64,000 bases of DNA, taken from assembly GCA_030431975.1 (NCBI GenBank), contig JAUIHP010000002.1, positions 395,014 through 459,013 on the forward strand, written 5' to 3'. Source of the stretch: a bacterium. Its GTDB lineage: Bacteria; Eisenbacteria; RBG-16-71-46; CAIMUX01. A program made the position numbers and the translations under genes. The notes under the pieces were generated by a model, which worked only from the letters and a program-made list of their open reading frames with translations, was not told where the DNA came from and made no database searches. Every line of letters begins with the position of its first letter. Position 1 is the first letter of the stretch. Shown one piece after another: positions 19,647 through 28,986 of the stretch.

Positions 19647-19914
19647 GGAGTCGCATCCTAGAGAGGCCGGTGAGGTAGGTCAATCGAGCCAATGAGTTGA
19701 ATCGTCACAAACGAGGACACCCGGGCGGGGACGGCTGGGTTCCCGGCCGAACCGCCCAATTGGTCGATTCTCCCCCTTCGTCGGGCAAACCGCTGCCCCA
19801 CAACCCCGTGACCGGCCCTCCAGGGCGACTCCTGTGCAGACCTCCTGCGACTTATGACGCGACACCCGCAACGCTCGTCGCGCCAAACCGTTGGAAACAC
19901 TTGGCGCGACCCGA

Positions 19915-19930
19915 TTGGCACGGAGGTTGT
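19915..19930 (+). promoter_or_regulatory. Sigma-54-like promoter upstream of the Wza-like gene
   Basis: TTGGCACG-GAGG-TTGT, with an exact -24 box and exact spacing; the -12 box is GT rather than GC. It is the same variant as the groES site at 5949-5964. It points at the polysaccharide export gene starting at 20266. Confidence 0.45.
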
Positions 19931-20139
19931 TCCTTGGGTACCTGAGAACGAGATCGCGCCGGAAGCGGACCCGTCCCTTCCGCCTCGCGATCAAGGAACG
20001 CCGCCACTGGAGACACCGCTACTGGAGCGGACTCGGACAACGAAACCCTGAGTCGAAGGGAGGACGTATCGAAACGAACGAGCCCAACGAGACATCCCCC
20101 CAAGCCCACTCATAGGTCGGCTACCCCTCCGGCCGTCCA

Positions 20140-20167
20140 GCGGCCGCCTTCCCCCCGAGGCGGCCGC
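20140..20167 (+). terminator. GC-rich hairpin, terminator or attenuator candidate
   Basis: Perfect 10-bp stem GCGGCCGCCT / AGGCGGCCGC with an 8-nt C-rich loop, followed by TCTTGTTC. The T tract is weak. With no gene ending upstream on this strand, it may be an attenuator in the leader of the 20266 gene. Confidence 0.5.
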
Positions 20168-20265
20168 TCTTGTTCGTCGCCGAGTGATGGGCGTCACCAA
20201 TCCTCGGGCAACAACTGCTAAGCTGAACTCGAGGATGGCACCGGCACGGCGACGGAGGAGATTCC

Positions 20266-21588
20266 TTGCTGCAATCGAACGAGGTCCGCGCACCTCGACT
20301 CGCGACAATTCCATTCCTGTTCTTCCTTCTCTTTTTCATCCAGCTCGATCTGAACGGAAACATGGCTCTCGGCCAGTCGTTTTCCGATCTCCGGGAAATG
20401 GCCCGAAGCCGGGAACTGGGTCTGGAAGGTGACCCGGGTACCGCGCTGGAGCACCCGGTCGACCGGAGCGCGTATGAGCTCGTACCCGGTGACGTGGTCC
20501 TGGTTGGCGTCTGGGGTCCTCGCCCGGAAACGTTTCAGACCACGGTGACGCCGGACGGTCACCTGTTGATCCCCGACCTTCTGGGAATCCCGGCCGCGGG
20601 TCTCACTCTGGAAGAAGCGGAAGAGGACGTGACCCGCGAACTGAGGCGCCTTTATCCGAGGGAGTCGATCCGTCTGCACCTGCTTCGGCTGGGTGCCTTT
20701 CGAGTGGCCATCACCGGGGCCGTGGTTTCTCCGGGGCTGTATGAAGTGACCGGGGCCAGCCGGCTCTCCGACCTGGTCGCGCTGGCCGGCGGGTTTCGGG
20801 CCGAAGCGGGATTCCGGCAGATCCGGATGGTTCGTCCTTCCAAATCCCTCGCAGCGAACCTCTCACCGGACATGAGGCCCGAGCCGCAAGTCCAAGAAAT
20901 TGATCACCTTGACTGGCTACTGCATGCAGGCCCGGATGCCAACCCGGCTCTCGGGCCGGGAACCCGGATCGACGTCCCGTTTCGCGAAGACTACGTCGAG
21001 GTGGGAGGCGCTTTGGGCGGAAGGATCGGCGAACCGATGCCCGAAGGCGGCCCCATTCGGGCCAGCCGTGACGACCTCGAGCCTGCCACCTGGGTCCGCA
21101 TGGAGTGGAAGGATGGCGACAATGTCGGCGACCTCCTCGCTTTTGCCGGTGGCCCCGGGGAAGCCTCGACCGGACGGGCGGTCCTCTGGGAACCGGACGG
21201 GGACCGGCGGGATCTCGATCTCCGCAACCCGGTCGACCTCGCCGAGCCGTTGGAGCCATTCACCCGCATCGAGGTCGAGCACGCTGAGCGGTGGGTCTAC
21301 GTCGTGGGTTCGGTCCGGGTTCCGGGGCGCTATCCCTACTACGCAGGCCTTTCGGCTGGGGACTATGTCCGCAGCGCCGGCGGCGAGTCGGACACCGGAC
21401 GCGGATCGGGTTGGACCGTGACCCTGGCCGACGGCCGCACCTTTGATGCCGGTGACCAAAGCACTCCCGTCGAGCCGGGAGCGGAGCTTCGGGTGCCGGA
21501 GCGTCGGTCGGTGTGGTTGTCGCGCGTTCTCGCTCCGGTGACGAGCGCCGCAGCGCTCGTGATCTCGGTCGTGGCCATCAGTCGTTAG
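20266..21588 (+). CDS. Polysaccharide biosynthesis/export protein (Wza-like, SLBB domains)
   Basis: 440 aa, TTG start with GGAGGAGA in front. A signal-anchor segment is followed by the polysaccharide export domain (YELVPGDVVLVGVWG, then TVTPDGHLLIPDLLGIPAAG), then SLBB-type beta-grasp units beginning FRVAITGAVVSPGLYEV and WVYVVGSVRVPGRYPYYAG, and a C-terminal hydrophobic helix. Homologues form the outer-membrane exit channel for capsule or exopolysaccharide. The C-terminal helix fits the Wza-type membrane-spanning helix. Tail-to-tail overlap of 11 bp with the GT4 gene. Confidence 0.9.
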   Translation: MLQSNEVRAPRLATIPFLFFLLFFIQLDLNGNMALGQSFSDLREMARSRELGLEGDPGTALEHPVDRSAYELVPGDVVLVGVWGPRPETFQTTVTPDGHLLIPDLLGIPAAGLTLEEAEEDVTRELRRLYPRESIRLHLLRLGAFRVAITGAVVSPGLYEVTGASRLSDLVALAGGFRAEAGFRQIRMVRPSKSLAANLSPDMRPEPQVQEIDHLDWLLHAGPDANPALGPGTRIDVPFREDYVEVGGALGGRIGEPMPEGGPIRASRDDLEPATWVRMEWKDGDNVGDLLAFAGGPGEASTGRAVLWEPDGDRRDLDLRNPVDLAEPLEPFTRIEVEHAERWVYVVGSVRVPGRYPYYAGLSAGDYVRSAGGESDTGRGSGWTVTLADGRTFDAGDQSTPVEPGAELRVPERRSVWLSRVLAPVTSAAALVISVVAISR

Positions 21589-22774
21589 TGACGCGGGAGA
21601 TGAGCTTCTCCCAGCAGGCCGCCGTGTGGTCCCAAGTACGGTGATTGCGAACCCACTCCGGACCCGGGCTCGGGCCACTCCAAGGCCAGTCGGCCGCAGG
21701 TGAGCCGTCCTCTTTCCAGCGACGGACCAACTCCTCCAGGCTCCTTCTCCACGCAGCGGGGTCCGAGGGTACGACCTGGCCGGCGCCGATCTTTTCCAAC
21801 GGCGGATCACGAAAGACACCGCTGGCCAGGACGAACCGTCCACAGGCCATTCCGAATACGACCTTCATCGGGTCCCCGGCGATCGCGGAGAGCACCTCTT
21901 GCCGGTATGGCGCGACCACGCACTCGGCCGCCTGGAGTCGGCGCGCCGCCTCCGCCTCCGGAAGCGGTCCCAGGAAACGGACCCGGTCGCGTGCCGGACT
22001 CCGCTCTCCCCAGCCGCGCCAGTGGTTCGCATCCGGGCCGTCCCCAATCACCCAGAGGCGGGATTGGGGAACCGACTCGACAGCCTGAAGGACCCAGCGG
22101 AACTCGACGTGCCGGCTTGCGGTCCCGGCGTAGGCAACCAGGAAATCGTCCGGCCCCACGCCGCCGGCCTCCCGCAGTTGTCTGCGAGCGACAGGGTCGA
22201 GGCTCGGCGGCACCGGCGCCCCGTTCGGAACGACGCCGAACCTGGCCCCGTCCAGCCCGTGATTCTCCCGGTGACATTCGATCAACTCGGGCGTGACACA
22301 TCCGACGACCGCCGCCCGCTCAAGCAGCCGCCGCTCAACGGAACGGGCCAAGGCCGCCCGCGGTCCGGACCGGCCGCGCAGATGCCCAGCCACCGAAGCG
22401 TTGGACTCCACGACAAGTGGCAGCCGTACTCGGGCGATCAGCGGAGCAAAGGAAAGGACGTCGCTTCGCGCCAGTAGCAGGTCCGGTTCGACCCTTCGGA
22501 CAAGATCCTCGAGAACCCGAGAGCCGCGGATCTGGGTCAAGACCCAACCCAGCTTGGGCACCGAGGAGAGGGAAACGCGGGTCAGCTCGGGCCCGCTGCG
22601 ATCCCACGACTGTCGCCCGTGAACCGATGTTCCCACGACCCACACGCGGTGCCCCCGCCTTTCCAACGCCTCGGTCAGTCGGCGAACATGCACACCGTGG
22701 CCTTCGTCGGAATCCGGATCGACCCCGACGTGGAAGAGGATTCTCCAATTGTTGGCTGACACCCGGGTCGTCAC
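21578..22774 (-). CDS. Glycosyltransferase family 4
   Basis: 398 aa, GTG start overlapping the O-antigen ligase stop (GTGA). It has the GT-B fold pattern: an N-terminal Rossmann half with a glycine-rich loop (DEGHGVHVRRLTEAL), then VVPNGAPVP at the domain junction and a C-terminal half with AYAGTAS, FLGPLPEAEAARRL and a KVVFGMACGRFVLA segment corresponding to the usual E-x7-E donor-binding region. There the usual first Glu is replaced, since the sequence reads DPMKVVFGMACG. Likely adds a sugar during assembly of the polysaccharide made by this cluster. Confidence 0.85.
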   Translation of the reverse strand: MTTRVSANNWRILFHVGVDPDSDEGHGVHVRRLTEALERRGHRVWVVGTSVHGRQSWDRSGPELTRVSLSSVPKLGWVLTQIRGSRVLEDLVRRVEPDLLLARSDVLSFAPLIARVRLPLVVESNASVAGHLRGRSGPRAALARSVERRLLERAAVVGCVTPELIECHRENHGLDGARFGVVPNGAPVPPSLDPVARRQLREAGGVGPDDFLVAYAGTASRHVEFRWVLQAVESVPQSRLWVIGDGPDANHWRGWGERSPARDRVRFLGPLPEAEAARRLQAAECVVAPYRQEVLSAIAGDPMKVVFGMACGRFVLASGVFRDPPLEKIGAGQVVPSDPAAWRRSLEELVRRWKEDGSPAADWPWSGPSPGPEWVRNHRTWDHTAACWEKLISRVTND

Positions 22775-24210
22775 GCCGAGGCCGGAGGGTTCGGAGGCCG
22801 CTTCAGAGAACGCTGCGGAGGATTTTTCGGAGAACGAGAATGCGCCGGGCCATTGGCGGCAGCTTCACTCGCCCACGAGACGAGGATCCCACCCCACGCC
22901 CAAAGAAGGTGGTTTGCAGGAAGGTCGCCACTGATCTGTACGTTGACGAAGAGGAACACGAAAACGACCGCTGCCAGTCGGACCTGGGGGAGATTCGCCC
23001 GCACTCCGGCCGCCGCCCGCCGGGCAACGAAAACGCACCAACCGACAAAGAGACCGACGCCGACAAGACCGTTCTCGACCCATAGCTCGAGAAAGATGTT
23101 GTGGGGGTAGAGCCGGACGTCTTCGAAACCGGCGACGACGCCGTAGCCTCCCGTCCCGACGCCGACGAGCCCGGGACTGCTGCCCAGATCCCAGACGGCC
23201 TTTAGCAACATGACCCGGACGGCGTTGGAAACGTCGTGTCCGGTAAACGGAGAGGCGTCGGTCGCGCCCTGGATCTCGATCCAGGCAAAGCCCGCAAGAA
23301 ACGCCAGCCCGAGAATGGACGCGATGGCGAACCGAAGCCGGAACCGGCCGCGAAGTGTCCACCAGAATCCGGCGGAGAGAACCAGCGCCAGGAGAGGCCC
23401 CCTCGATCCGGCCGAGTAGAAGACATACGCGAACAGGATGACGAGAGCGGTAGCCAACGTCCGCGGAACAACACGCTCACCGGCGGCCGCAATGGCCACG
23501 AGGATTCCAACACCGGCATATCGCGCAAGCCAGATCGGGTTCAGTCCCAACGCCTTCAGGCGCGTCTCGAATCCCCAGAACTCCGAGCGTAGATTCCAAA
23601 GGGCGACCAGGGAAATCAACGTGACGACGACGAGGACAGCCCGGTAGAAGTGCCTCCGCTGCTGAGTCTGGTGATCGAAACCAAGCCCCCGAAACGCGGC
23701 CACAGCCAACACGGTCAGTGGAACGTTCTCGAGCAGAAAGATGATCGTCTTGGACCGGCCGTAGCTGGGTCCGGGCGAACCCAACGTGCGGACGGCCAGC
23801 CAAATCCAGAGCGCCAAAGTCCAAAGGACCACCGGGTCTTCGGTGATGCGCCGGACGACGTTGCCGTACCGCGCCAGGCCGCGTCCGGAGTCTGTCCGAA
23901 AGCCCACCTCCCACAAGGCCCCCCAAACGATCCAGGCCACCGGGAGCGCCACGATCACCTGTTGCAGGAAGAGATCATTCCCTGTTGTCCCGGTGAAACG
24001 AAGCGGCCAAAAGATCGCCATCCCGTGGGCAGCTACGGCCAGGGCCACAGCCGGCCGGCGAACGATGAAGAGAAGAAAGGCGACTCCGAACACCGCCGTG
24101 ACCACGAGCGGGGACCACGCGGTCAACGCCACGATGACGAGGTCGACGACGAGAATGATCGGGAGCAGCCGTCGCCACGACGGTGCGCCTTCCGCGACCG
24201 TCAAGGTCAC
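22771..24210 (-). CDS. O-antigen ligase/polymerase (Wzy/WaaL family) membrane protein
   Basis: 479 aa with about 11-12 predicted membrane segments. The hallmark periplasmic loop motif is present near the C-terminal third: YPHNIFLELWVENGLVG, the H-N-x-x-L-E-x-W-x-E-x-G-L pattern of the Wzy_C/O-antigen ligase family. Acts at the inner membrane to polymerise or ligate polysaccharide units on undecaprenyl carrier. GTG start overlapping the Wzz gene stop by 4 nt. The basic, proline-rich tail is dispensable-looking. Confidence 0.9.
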   Translation of the reverse strand: MTLTVAEGAPSWRRLLPIILVVDLVIVALTAWSPLVVTAVFGVAFLLFIVRRPAVALAVAAHGMAIFWPLRFTGTTGNDLFLQQVIVALPVAWIVWGALWEVGFRTDSGRGLARYGNVVRRITEDPVVLWTLALWIWLAVRTLGSPGPSYGRSKTIIFLLENVPLTVLAVAAFRGLGFDHQTQQRRHFYRAVLVVVTLISLVALWNLRSEFWGFETRLKALGLNPIWLARYAGVGILVAIAAAGERVVPRTLATALVILFAYVFYSAGSRGPLLALVLSAGFWWTLRGRFRLRFAIASILGLAFLAGFAWIEIQGATDASPFTGHDVSNAVRVMLLKAVWDLGSSPGLVGVGTGGYGVVAGFEDVRLYPHNIFLELWVENGLVGVGLFVGWCVFVARRAAAGVRANLPQVRLAAVVFVFLFVNVQISGDLPANHLLWAWGGILVSWASEAAANGPAHSRSPKNPPQRSLKRPPNPPASA

Positions 24211-25385
24211 GAAGCGGAGACCCGACGCAGCAGTCCGCGAAGTTTGAACTCAGCGGCCAACGTCTCGAGACGGGCAAACCGCTCGGGCTCGTTTTCCCGC
24301 ATGCGGCGGAAGGCCTCGAACACGATGACCAGTGCCAATGACGCCAGAAATGCGAGAACGGTCGCCCCAATGCAAAGAATGGATCTCTTGGGACGGATCT
24401 TCTTCTCCGCAGGCCGCGCCGGGTCGAGGACGTAGATCGTCGGGGTGTCCCGCTCTTCCTGAATCCGGTAGCTCTCGTACTCCCGCCGCAGGAACTCGTC
24501 CAACGCCTGGTGAACCTGCACTTCACGAAAGGCCCGCAGGTAGTCCAGGGAGAGCTTGGGAAGCTCCCGCAATCCGGTGCGCTCCGCATCCTCCCCCGTT
24601 TCCAGTTCACGCAACTTGGATCGCATTTCCGCGACCTCACGTTCGAGGCTCGCCCGGTCCGGGTGTCCCGGTCCCAAGCGGCTGGAGAGAATGTCCAGCT
24701 CCACTTCCTTGAGAACGATCTGCGTTTCGAGCTGGGTCAGGGCACGGACGGCCCCCCGAACCTGTTCCTCCGGATCCAGAATCCCCGTCGTCTCCTGCAG
24801 CGAGCGCAATGTCTCTTCGGCATCGACGAGGGCGGCTTGGGACGCTTGAAGACGATTGTCCAGGAACTTCCGGGCCTGGCCCGCGGCGGAAGTCCGTTTC
24901 GTCCGGTTGACCTTGTCGAGTTCCCGAACGAAGGCGTTGGCCATGGCTGCGGCCAGTTCCGGATCTTTGTTCTCGACGTGAATGAAGATGATCCCGTGGC
25001 CCCCCACTCTGACCGTGACCTGGGCTCGGAGGATCTTCATCGCCACATCGAGGTTGTCGACCTTGTAGACCTCCATGAGGTCGAACTCGTCGATGATCGC
25101 CTCAACGACGGTTCGACTGCGTAGAATCGCCGCATAGACGTCCGAAGGGGACGCCCAGACCGGAAGGTGGTTGCGCCCGGCGCCCAAAGCGGAGACCGCA
25201 ACCAGCGACGACAGGGATCCTAAGGCGAAGGATTCTTCCTCGGGTGGAAAGACCGAGGCCGTCGATCGATACCAGTTCGGTAACAGGAGTGAAACGGCTA
25301 CAGCGAGGATGCCGACGACGAAGGTGTTGATGAAGATGAATCGTTTCCACCGAGCCAGCGCGAGCAGCTGGTCGATCCAGGGCAT
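24207..25385 (-). CDS. Polysaccharide chain-length determinant (Wzz family)
   Basis: 392 aa from ATG 25385, chosen because it follows AGGAGGCGG and removes a protein-unlike extension up to 25544. Transmembrane segment 1 (about residues 18-36), a periplasmic domain with two long coiled-coil stretches (around the ASQAALVDAEETLRSLQE and ASLEREVAEMRSKLREL segments), then a P-x2-P-x-K-like motif (DPARPAEKKIRPKRS) and transmembrane segment 2. No C-terminal tyrosine kinase domain. It sets polymer length with the adjacent Wzy-type protein. First gene of a three-gene overlapping operon. Confidence 0.9.
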   Translation of the reverse strand: MPWIDQLLALARWKRFIFINTFVVGILAVAVSLLLPNWYRSTASVFPPEEESFALGSLSSLVAVSALGAGRNHLPVWASPSDVYAAILRSRTVVEAIIDEFDLMEVYKVDNLDVAMKILRAQVTVRVGGHGIIFIHVENKDPELAAAMANAFVRELDKVNRTKRTSAAGQARKFLDNRLQASQAALVDAEETLRSLQETTGILDPEEQVRGAVRALTQLETQIVLKEVELDILSSRLGPGHPDRASLEREVAEMRSKLRELETGEDAERTGLRELPKLSLDYLRAFREVQVHQALDEFLRREYESYRIQEERDTPTIYVLDPARPAEKKIRPKRSILCIGATVLAFLASLALVIVFEAFRRMRENEPERFARLETLAAEFKLRGLLRRVSAS

Positions 25386-25542
25386 TCCGCCTCCTGTTGC
25401 CTGGGAGATTTTCGCTCCGATCCGCCGGGGCCAATAGGTAGCATAGGACAGCTTTGGGTAGCGTCGCCACCGGTCGTCCGTCCCGGCTTTCGCGACCGTC
25501 CGTCGGCGGGAAGCACTCCAAGATGCGTTTGGGAGGCATTGC

Positions 25543-26337
25543 ATGCGAATCGGCTTCGCTCAAATCGAGCCACGAATCGGAGAGCCCGAACTCAACCGGG
25601 AACGCGCCCTCGAGGCCGTCCAGCAGGCTCGTCACGCCGACCTCCTGGTTCTGCCCGAGCTTTGCAACTCAGGCTATCGGTTCGAGAGTTCCAGCCAGGC
25701 CCGGGATCTGGCCGAAGACGTCAACGGTCCGTTCGTCCAGTCTTTGGCGGGCGCCTCCCGAGAGTATGGAACAACGCTCGTCGCCGGGTTCTGTGAGAAG
25801 GCAGAGGAAGGACTCTTCAACAGTGCGGTTCTGGTCACGCCGAACGGCCGGATCGGACTCTACCGAAAGCTTCATCTCTTCCTTGACGAGAAGGATCATT
25901 TCCTGCCCGGAGACTTGGGCTTACCCGTCTTCGAAGTCCCTGACGGATCCGACGGCACCGTTCGCATCGGGATGCTCATCTGCTTCGACTGGCAGTTCCC
26001 CGAGAGCTGGCGAACCTTGGCTTTGCGGGAAGCGGACATCGTCTGCCATCCATCCAATCTGGTGCTTCCGGGACTGGCCCAGCGTTGTGTCCCGGTCCAC
26101 GCCCTCCTCAATCGACTCTTCGTCGTCACGTCGAACCGAGTCGGCGCGGAGAGCGATCTCACCTTCACCGGAGGGTCGCTGGTGGCTGCTCCCAAAGGGG
26201 AGGTCCTGGCCCACGCACCCGAGTCCGAAGTCGAGGTAACGGTCGTCGAGGTCGATCCGAAGGCGGCACGGGACAAGTCGGTCACAGCCAGAAATGATCT
26301 CTTGGCCGATCGCCGTCCCGAGATGTACGAGACCTAA
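25543..26337 (+). CDS. Carbon-nitrogen hydrolase (nitrilase superfamily amidase)
   Basis: 264-aa cytoplasmic amidase. All three catalytic residues are visible: Glu in LVLPELCNSGY (about residue 39), Lys in LYRKLHLF and Cys in GMLICFDWQFPE. It hydrolyses a C-N bond of a small amide; the compact single-domain length fits omega-amidase/N-carbamoyl-type members, but the substrate is not determinable. ATG start. It is divergent from the wzz operon (about 157 bp apart) and functionally unlinked to it as far as can be seen. Confidence 0.93.
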   Translation: MRIGFAQIEPRIGEPELNRERALEAVQQARHADLLVLPELCNSGYRFESSSQARDLAEDVNGPFVQSLAGASREYGTTLVAGFCEKAEEGLFNSAVLVTPNGRIGLYRKLHLFLDEKDHFLPGDLGLPVFEVPDGSDGTVRIGMLICFDWQFPESWRTLALREADIVCHPSNLVLPGLAQRCVPVHALLNRLFVVTSNRVGAESDLTFTGGSLVAAPKGEVLAHAPESEVEVTVVEVDPKAARDKSVTARNDLLADRRPEMYET

Positions 26338-26369
26338 CCTCGATTCGACCCGACAGACTGATCAGGGAA

Positions 26370-26398
26370 GGCGAGCGGGTCGAGGGAAAACGCTCGCC
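26370..26398 (+). terminator. Hairpin downstream of the amidase gene
   Basis: An 8-bp stem GGCGAGCG / CGCTCGCC with a 13-nt loop, about 32 nt after the amidase stop. There is no T run, so it is a weak terminator candidate. Confidence 0.35.
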
Positions 26399-26603
26399 CC
26401 AGCACCTTCCCGCCACCTACCCGGAACATTTTGCCCTTCTCCTTCAGTCGACCCCAGAGCCCGCGTCTCCCGCAAATCAATCTTCAAGTAGTCCGTCGAA
26501 ATTGACGTTCCTTCTCTATGTGGAACGCCGAATTTTGGGGGAAGACCGACACCAGCGGACGTCTCTTCCCCAACGCTGACGACGACAAGTAGGAGGTTGA
26601 GCC

Positions 26604-27155
26604 GTGCGCAAGAATGATGGTTTCACGATGGTCGAAGTCATCGTGATCGTCGCCGTGATCGCCATTCTCGGTGGGATTCTGACCCCGATGGTGATCAAGG
26701 AGATCGGCAAATCGAAGATGACCCGTGCCGGAGCCGACATGGCAGCCGTGGCGACGGCCTTCACGCAGTACTACGCGGACACGGGCTACTGGCCGGAGCG
26801 GTATGACGGATCGAACGACCGCCGAACGACGCTCCGGAACTACGACTGTTTCTACGACAACACGCGCAACCTCTCGGGCTGGGACGGCCCCTACCTCGAG
26901 AAGGGCGCGGACAATGGCGGCGCCCGTGTCGCGGCGAATCGTACCGATGGAGTCTGGGACGGCGTCATCGATCCGTGGGGACGACCCTTTCGCGTCGTCT
27001 ACGGCCGAGCCGGCGGCACCAGCGTCGGTGGTGGCATCGCCGTCGTTTCCTCAGGGCCGAATGGTCGTTTCGACACGGCCGACGCAGACGCCCTGCTTGG
27101 AACGGCGACCGACGATGACCTGGTTCACATCGTGACCTCCCGCGTCGGACTCTAG
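26604..27155 (+). CDS. Type II secretion major pseudopilin-like protein (GspG-like)
   Basis: 183 aa. GTG start preceded by AGGAGGTTGA. Short basic leader ending MRKNDG, then the prepilin cleavage/methylation motif G|FTMVEVIVIVAVIAI with Glu at +5, a hydrophobic N-terminal helix, and a globular head with DPWGRPFRVVYG and a C-terminal SSGPNGRFD...DDD calcium-loop-like segment typical of GspG. It polymerises into the pseudopilus or pilus. First gene of the cluster running to 34179. No prepilin peptidase gene is in the window. Confidence 0.88.
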   Translation: MRKNDGFTMVEVIVIVAVIAILGGILTPMVIKEIGKSKMTRAGADMAAVATAFTQYYADTGYWPERYDGSNDRRTTLRNYDCFYDNTRNLSGWDGPYLEKGADNGGARVAANRTDGVWDGVIDPWGRPFRVVYGRAGGTSVGGGIAVVSSGPNGRFDTADADALLGTATDDDLVHIVTSRVGL

Positions 27156-27205
27156 TCAGCTCGAGGTTTGCACTGGGCTAGACGGCCCCAAAGATCGAGG
27201 CAAGG

Positions 27206-28399
27206 ATGCCACTGGTCGAGTACCGCGCCCGGGGTGAAGACGGACGTCTTCACACGGGCCGCACAGATCTAACCCGGATCACCTCTCTCCGCGAGGAGTT
27301 GCGGGAGCAGGGCATCTTCCTGGTGGAAACCAGGAAGATCGGCCCGGGTCGTTTCGTGCGTCGTAAGGTCACCCGTCGCGAGCTGATCTTCATCGCCTAC
27401 CACCTTCAAACCGTCGTCCGCGCCGGCATTCCGCTGATCGCGGGACTGCAGGACCTGAGCGAGCAGTCCCCCAACCGCTACCTGAAAAGCGTCCTCGACG
27501 ATGTCGTCGACGCGTTGGGATCGGGCTCTTCCCTAAGCCAGGCGCTGGGCCGCCATCCCAACGTCTTCCCCGAAGAATTCGTCCAGATGACGATGTCCGG
27601 AGAGGTCAGCGGCCAGCTCGACGAATCGCTCGACCGTTTGGTTCATCTCCTCGAGTGGCAGGAACAACTCGTGGCGCAGGTTCGCCAACTCGTCGCCTAC
27701 CCGATCATGGTTCTCATCGCGCTGGCCGGACTGCTCGTGCTTCTTCTGACCTTCGTCATCCCGCGCTTCGGAAGCATTCTCGATAACCTCGATGTGGAGC
27801 TGCCTCTTCCGACCCGGGTCCTCATGACGATGAGCCAGTTCTGTCTCGACCACTGGCCGGCGTTGCTCGGTCTGACCATCGGCGCTGTGATCGCGGGCTT
27901 CCTTCTGCGTCGGTCCAGTGCGGTCCGCATCGCCGTCGATCGCTGGTCCCTTCGAATTCCCATGTACGGAAACCTTCGCCTGTCCCTCATTTCGAGTCAG
28001 GTCTCGCACTTTCTCGGCGCCTTCATCGATGCCGGCGTTCCCATCGGTGAAGGACTGAACATGATCGCGCGATTGAGCACCAACTTTCATGCACGCCGCG
28101 TTCTGGGTCGCATTCGTGACCGCGTCTTCGAAGGTGAAACTCTGACCGAAGCCTTCGCCGAGTCCGGTCTCTTTCCCCGACTGGTTCTGCGCATGATCTC
28201 GATCGGCGAAGAGTCGGGAACCCTTCCGGAGTCGCTGAAGAAGGCAGAGGACTACTACGACCGGGAAATCCCCAGACGCGTCAAGACGCTGATGGACGTC
28301 GCCGCGCCGACACTGACCGTTGTCCTGGCCGCCGTTCTCTGCTTCGTCGTTTTGGCCGTGCTTCTGCCGGTCTACAAGATGTACGGAGCCCTGACATGA
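27206..28399 (+). CDS. gspF: Type II secretion/type IV pilus inner-membrane platform protein GspF/PilC
   Basis: 397 aa. Two tandem T2SSF domains are visible: each begins FIAYHLQTVVRAGIPLIAGL or VSHFLGAFIDAGVPIGEGLN, with conserved M-x-S/I-x-G-E-x-S/E-G-x-L (MTMSGEVSGQLDES; MISIGEESGTLPES). Three membrane helices. It anchors the pseudopilus base and couples to the GspE ATPase. It starts 50 bp after the GspG-like gene and overlaps the next pseudopilin gene by ATGA. Confidence 0.95.
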   Translation: MPLVEYRARGEDGRLHTGRTDLTRITSLREELREQGIFLVETRKIGPGRFVRRKVTRRELIFIAYHLQTVVRAGIPLIAGLQDLSEQSPNRYLKSVLDDVVDALGSGSSLSQALGRHPNVFPEEFVQMTMSGEVSGQLDESLDRLVHLLEWQEQLVAQVRQLVAYPIMVLIALAGLLVLLLTFVIPRFGSILDNLDVELPLPTRVLMTMSQFCLDHWPALLGLTIGAVIAGFLLRRSSAVRIAVDRWSLRIPMYGNLRLSLISSQVSHFLGAFIDAGVPIGEGLNMIARLSTNFHARRVLGRIRDRVFEGETLTEAFAESGLFPRLVLRMISIGEESGTLPESLKKAEDYYDREIPRRVKTLMDVAAPTLTVVLAAVLCFVVLAVLLPVYKMYGALT

Positions 28400-28986
28400 G
28401 CCGGGCGTCCTGCAGAAACCGCCGGGGCCTGACCATGGCCGAACTGATCGTCGTGCTCGCGGTCATGGCCGTGCTGGCCGGTGTGGCGCTTCCGGTGACG
28501 ATCCACCAAGTCGGAAAGGCCAAAGTCAGCTCGACCCGGCACGAGATCGCCGACCTCGCGGAATCGATTCGCGCCTACGCCAAGGACGTCGGGTACGACC
28601 CGGCTCAGGTTCGCTGGGGCCGCTTCCCCGCGGAGGCTCCGGGAGCCGGTCGCTATCGCACGATCCTGGGTACGGATCTCGAAGAGAATCTGACCGGCAG
28701 TGGTTGGAACGCAGCGTTACGGCGGGGTTGGAACGGTCCATACGTCAGTTCCGAGCGGACGCAGACCGACCCGGACGGCCGCGGCACCGAAAGTGCGATC
28801 GAGGCCTATCGCGTCGACGGCTGGGGCCGGTACTACGTCTACATGAACCGAAACGCAACGGGCGGCCGTGTCCGCCTGACGGACTCTGAACGTGTCGTCA
28901 CGCTGACCAGCGGCGGTCCGGACCGTGATCCGAGAACCGACGACGACAACATCAACGTGATCGTCTACCGCGGTCCGATCTACTGA
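28396..28986 (+). CDS. Pseudopilin 2 (GspG/GspH-like)
   Basis: 196 aa. Leader MSRASCRNRRG, then LTMAELIVVLAVMAVLAGVA with Glu at +5 of the mature pilin. The globular head ends in a VTLTSGGPDRDPRTDDDNI segment, a GspG-type calcium-loop pattern, and then VIVYRGPIY. It overlaps the gspF stop by 4 nt, and its own stop overlaps the next start by 1 nt. Probably a minor or alternate pseudopilin in the same filament. Confidence 0.85.
   Translation: MSRASCRNRRGLTMAELIVVLAVMAVLAGVALPVTIHQVGKAKVSSTRHEIADLAESIRAYAKDVGYDPAQVRWGRFPAEAPGAGRYRTILGTDLEENLTGSGWNAALRRGWNGPYVSSERTQTDPDGRGTESAIEAYRVDGWGRYYVYMNRNATGGRVRLTDSERVVTLTSGGPDRDPRTDDDNINVIVYRGPIY

Larger units (their letters stand above)
19647..20265. 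other. Non-coding region upstream of the polysaccharide export gene
   Basis: About 620 bp with only short, implausible open frames on either strand. It contains a sigma-54-like promoter (19915-19930, plus strand) and a strong GC hairpin (20140-20167). If the promoter is used, the exporter mRNA would carry a leader of about 320 nt with the hairpin inside it. Confidence 0.5.

Noticed and set aside
19852..20115. Small frames of 65-85 codons on both strands in the 19.6-20.2 kb gap
   Set aside because: Overlapping, mutually exclusive frames with no ribosome sites or family resemblance.
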